64,000 bases of DNA, taken from assembly GCF_009915685.1 (NCBI RefSeq), contig NZ_JAABLP010000003.1, one strand, 5' to 3'. Under the pieces are notes generated by a model, which was not told the DNA's origin, made no database searches, and saw only the letters and a list, made by a program, of their open reading frames with translations. Positions 61,348 to 64,000 of this stretch are shown here, in pieces. A program made the position numbers and the translations under genes. This DNA comes from Pannonibacter tanglangensis (lineage in GTDB: Bacteria; Pseudomonadota; Alphaproteobacteria; Rhizobiales; Stappiaceae). Position 1 is the first letter of the stretch, and each line of letters begins with the position of its first letter.

Positions 61348-62721
61348 ATGGCCCGCGACACCATCGATTCGACGCCGATCACCAGCGTCAAGGAACTCGC
61401 CGCCCATCTGGCCTCGGGTTCCAAGCCCAAGGACCAGTTCCGCCTGGGCACCGAGCACGAGAAGTTCGCCTTCTACACGGCGGACCTGTCGCCGGTGCCC
61501 TATGCCGGCCCGCGCGGCATCGAAGCCCTGCTGAAAGGCATGGAAGGCCTTCTGGGCTGGGAGCCGATCTCCGACAAGGGCAACATCATCGGTCTGGCCG
61601 ACCCGGTCGCGGGCGGCGCCATTTCGATTGAACCGGGCGGGCAGTTCGAGCTGTCCGGCGCCCCGCTCGACACCCTGCACCAGACCTGCCGCGAGACCAA
61701 CGCGCATCTGGCGCAGCTGAACCAGATCGCCGAACCGCTCGGCATCGGCTTCCTCGGTCTCGGTTTCACGCCGACCTGGAGCCGCGCCGAGGTGCCGGTG
61801 ATGCCGAAGTCGCGCTATGCGATCATGAGCAGCTACATGCCGAAGGTCGGTAAGCTCGGCCTCGACATGATGTACCGGACCTCGACGATCCAGGTGAACC
61901 TGGACTTTGCCGACGAGGCGGACATGGTGAAGAAGATGCGCGTGAGCCTGGCGCTGCAGCCGGTGGCCACCGCGATCTTCGCCAATTCGCCGTTCACCGA
62001 GGGCAAGCCGAACGGCTTCCAGTCCTTCCGGGCGGAAATCTGGAAGGACACGGACAACCAGCGCTCCGGCCCGATCCCCTTCGCCTTCCACGAGGACTTC
62101 GGCTTCGAGGCCTATGTGAACTGGGCGATCGACGTGCCGATGTATTTCGTCAAGCGCGGCGACACCTATTTCGAGGCCACCACCACCACCTTCCGCCAGT
62201 TCATGAACGGTGCGCTGAAGGACAAGCTGCCGGACGGCCTGCCGACCATCGGCGACTGGAACAACCACCTGTCGACGCTGTTCCCGGATGTGCGGCTGAA
62301 GAAGTATCTGGAGATGCGCGGTGCGGACGGCGGCCCCTGGCGCCGGATCTGCGCCCTGCCCGCCCTGTGGGTGGGCCTGCTCTATGACGAGGGCATCCTC
62401 GAAGACGCCTGGCAGATGGTGAAAGGCTGGAGCGAGGCCGAGCGGCTGGCCCTGCGCAACGACGTGCCGATCCACGGCCTGAAGACGCCGTTCCGCAGCG
62501 GGACCGTGCTGGATCTCGCCCGGGACATGGTGGCCCTGTCGCGCGAGGGCCTGAAGCGCCGCGCCCGGCTGAACGAGGCCGGCCAGGACGAGCGGCTGCA
62601 CCTCGCCTCGCTGGAAGAGGCGCTGGCGCTCGGCCAGTCGCCGGCCGACCAGATGCTGGAGCGCTACGCCGGCGTCTGGCAGGGCGACATCCGCCAGGCC
62701 TATCGCGACTACGCCTACTGA
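61348..62721 (+). CDS. gshA: Glutamate-cysteine ligase, plant-type (GCS2)
   Basis: 457 residues from ATG 61348. The plant-like GCS2 family signature is clear: RLGTEHEKFAFY, SIEPGGQFELSGAPLDTLHQTC, MSSYMPKVGKLGLDMMYRT and FHEDFGFEAYVNWAIDVPMYFVKR. Alphaproteobacteria commonly have this type instead of the E. coli form. It joins glutamate and cysteine, the first step of glutathione synthesis; the product supports the two GSTs in this window. Upstream in-frame codons give sequence atypical for the family. Confidence 0.95.
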   Translation: MARDTIDSTPITSVKELAAHLASGSKPKDQFRLGTEHEKFAFYTADLSPVPYAGPRGIEALLKGMEGLLGWEPISDKGNIIGLADPVAGGAISIEPGGQFELSGAPLDTLHQTCRETNAHLAQLNQIAEPLGIGFLGLGFTPTWSRAEVPVMPKSRYAIMSSYMPKVGKLGLDMMYRTSTIQVNLDFADEADMVKKMRVSLALQPVATAIFANSPFTEGKPNGFQSFRAEIWKDTDNQRSGPIPFAFHEDFGFEAYVNWAIDVPMYFVKRGDTYFEATTTTFRQFMNGALKDKLPDGLPTIGDWNNHLSTLFPDVRLKKYLEMRGADGGPWRRICALPALWVGLLYDEGILEDAWQMVKGWSEAERLALRNDVPIHGLKTPFRSGTVLDLARDMVALSREGLKRRARLNEAGQDERLHLASLEEALALGQSPADQMLERYAGVWQGDIRQAYRDYAY

Positions 62722-62902
62722 GCGGAGCCCCTGACCGGATCCGCCGGGGAGAGACGGCCCGGCGGGAGCCTTTCCGGACGGCTTCCCGGATGGCATTCCG
62801 GGAGGCCCTCGGGGCGGGCGTCCGTGCGGTGCAAAACGGGATTTGACCGCAGGGACGCGAAAGCCGATCATGCGGAGAGAGACGATTCCGGCGCGAGGCG
62901 GC

Positions 62903-63799
62903 ATGAGCGACGCAAGCGGACTGTTCACTTCCCTTGATCCTGCCGGGGTGGTCGAGACCATGCGCCGGCAGTTCGGTCTGGGCGACGCCGACATCAGCCG
63001 GGCCATGGGCGCGCTGCTGCCGGCGGCCTTCGCGGGCCTGAAGCACATGACGGCAGCCCCGGACGCCATGCAGGGCTTCCTCGGCTTCCTGAAGGCGCAA
63101 GCCCCGCAAGGGGGCGCCGGCGATGCCTTCTCCTTTGCACAGGGACTTGCAGGCGCACAGGGACTTGCAGGCGCGCAGGGTCTGGCGGGAGGACTGGGCG
63201 CAGCGCCGACGGCCTGGTTCTTCGGACCCGCCCCGATGCAGCAGGCGATTGCCGATCAGGTGGCCAAGATCACCGGCGTGCAGCAGGATGCCGTCACCGC
63301 GCTGATGCCCGTGGCCGCCACCCTGGCCACCGCCCAGGTGGCGCGGCCCTATCTGCAGGGGCAGGCGCGTGACCTGTTCGATGCCTTCATGGCCGGATAT
63401 GCGCGTGGCCGGCCGAAGCCGGCCCCGACGCCGGCGGGCATGATGGCGGGCTATACCGACGCGGTGCAATCATTCTGGACCCGCTTCCTCGGGCTGGACG
63501 ACAAGGCGCCGCTGGCCCCGTTCTGGCAGACGGGGACCTCCGAGACCGCCGCCGCACGGCGGCCGACGCCACCCGCCCGCGAGCCGGCCCCAGAAAAGGC
63601 GCCCGAAAAGGCACCCGAAAAGACACCCGAACGGGCCTCCGGTCTGGCTGCCGATCCGGCTGCCGAGGCCGCAGGGGCGACCGTTGCCGGACCCGCGGCA
63701 ATCCTGAATGACTGGTTTGCCGCCAGCCGCGCCTTCCAGGAAACCCAGATCCGGGCCATCGAGAGCGTGTTCGACTCGATCGAGGGCAAGACGGCCTGA
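62903..63799 (+). CDS. DUF937 domain protein with internal repeats
   Basis: 298 residues from ATG 62903 (GAGG nearby). The N-terminal half, with MSDASGLFTSLDPAGVVETM, QFGLGDADISRAMGALLPAAFAGLKHM and later VAKITGVQQDAVTALMPV, resembles the repeated helical pattern of DUF937. A triple AQGLAG repeat (18-bp units at about 63140-63180) and a PEKAPEKAPEKTPE segment (12-bp units at about 63590-63630) lie in the linkers. The C-terminus has ILNDWFAASRAFQETQIRAIESVFDSI, an amphipathic helix like the phasin type. Function unknown; a storage-granule role would be speculative. Confidence 0.65.
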   Translation: MSDASGLFTSLDPAGVVETMRRQFGLGDADISRAMGALLPAAFAGLKHMTAAPDAMQGFLGFLKAQAPQGGAGDAFSFAQGLAGAQGLAGAQGLAGGLGAAPTAWFFGPAPMQQAIADQVAKITGVQQDAVTALMPVAATLATAQVARPYLQGQARDLFDAFMAGYARGRPKPAPTPAGMMAGYTDAVQSFWTRFLGLDDKAPLAPFWQTGTSETAAARRPTPPAREPAPEKAPEKAPEKTPERASGLAADPAAEAAGATVAGPAAILNDWFAASRAFQETQIRAIESVFDSIEGKTA

Positions 63800-63949
63800 A
63801 CGAAAGACAGCCTGAGGGAAGGCGGCCCGGGACGGGCGCCGACCGGCGGCCGACCGGGCTCCCGAGACACGCCCCCGACGCAGCACAGGCTTGACCGACC
63901 ACCCGGACCGGGCCACCTTGGCGCCGCCTCAAGAACCGGAATCGCACGC

Positions 63950-64000
63950 GTGGCCGACCCGACTCCTCCCTCGAATGTCGCCGAATACTCGGTCTCCGAC
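63950..64000 (+). CDS. xseA: Exodeoxyribonuclease VII large subunit, N-terminal start (partial)
   Basis: Seventeen codons from GTG 63950 to the window end, reading VADPTPPSNVAEYSVSD. The SNVxEYSVSE-like opening is the usual N-terminus of XseA, before the OB-fold. The rest lies outside the window, so the assignment is tentative but the motif is characteristic. Confidence 0.7.
   Translation, partial: MADPTPPSNVAEYSVSD

Noticed and set aside
60070..63069. A 999-codon open frame on the minus strand
   Set aside because: It lies opposite the RND pump end, rsmE and gshA, all of which have clear family motifs. Long antisense frames are expected from GC-rich codon bias.

Overview
This is a gene-dense, GC-rich window whose gene content points to an alphaproteobacterium of the Hyphomicrobiales (Rhizobiales) type. 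The pointers are ileS-lspA followed by a lipoprotein and a pair of M16 peptidases, hisS-hisZ-hisG, rsmE-gshA with a plant-type glutamate-cysteine ligase, glcDEF, a TipF-like degenerate EAL protein, DUF1127 and DUF3422. A Stappiaceae-like genome is my best guess, but this is inference only. I saw no tRNA, rRNA, CRISPR array, prophage or insertion sequence. The window looks like chromosomal backbone.

Layout. 0-5 kb: end of ileS, lspA, a lipoprotein and two M16 peptidases (one active, one without zinc ligands). 5-10 kb: a TipF-like EAL protein (minus), a membrane-anchored regulator-like protein, an NtrC-family regulator lacking the GAFTGA loop, and a TIGR03067-like protein. 10-12.5 kb: CIRCE-controlled groES-groEL, whose 3' end is tandemly duplicated. 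12.7-18 kb: a GST, slyX, an unknown protein and a DevBCA-like ABC exporter operon. 18-22 kb: a hot-dog thioesterase, an NsrR-type repressor divergent from a truncated-haemoglobin operon with two tiny membrane proteins, a Crp-type regulator with a CRP-like site in its own promoter, and a candidate small RNA. 22-26 kb: a minus-strand glycan operon (GT2-GtrA, GT39/83-type transferase, degenerate YdjC deacetylase) and a second truncated haemoglobin.

26-36 kb: hisS-hisZ-hisG, a chemoreceptor, tag, cheZ, a DUF2927 protein and an L,D-transpeptidase. 36-43.5 kb: a DUF1796-like protein, a ClC antiporter, glcDEF with a divergent LysR regulator. 43.5-50 kb: a cytochrome c2-like protein, DUF3422, lldR-lldD, a glutamine amidotransferase-like protein, a conserved unknown and a DMT exporter. 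50-54 kb: motA-motB, a GST and a LysR regulator. 54-64 kb: DUF1127, a TetR repressor divergent from an RND efflux operon, rsmE, gshA, a DUF937 protein and the first codons of xseA.

How it fits together. Two separate modules oxidise 2-hydroxy acids (glycolate by GlcDEF, L-lactate by LldD), each beside its own regulator. Motility genes (TipF-like, MCP, CheZ, MotAB) are scattered rather than clustered. The NsrR/haemoglobin cassette looks like a nitric-oxide response unit. The strangest feature at window scale is a set of at least eight intergenic minisatellites with 13-15 bp units, three of which share the core TCAGGRGCC, together with a 78-bp duplication of the groEL tail in which the stop codon sits in a hairpin loop.
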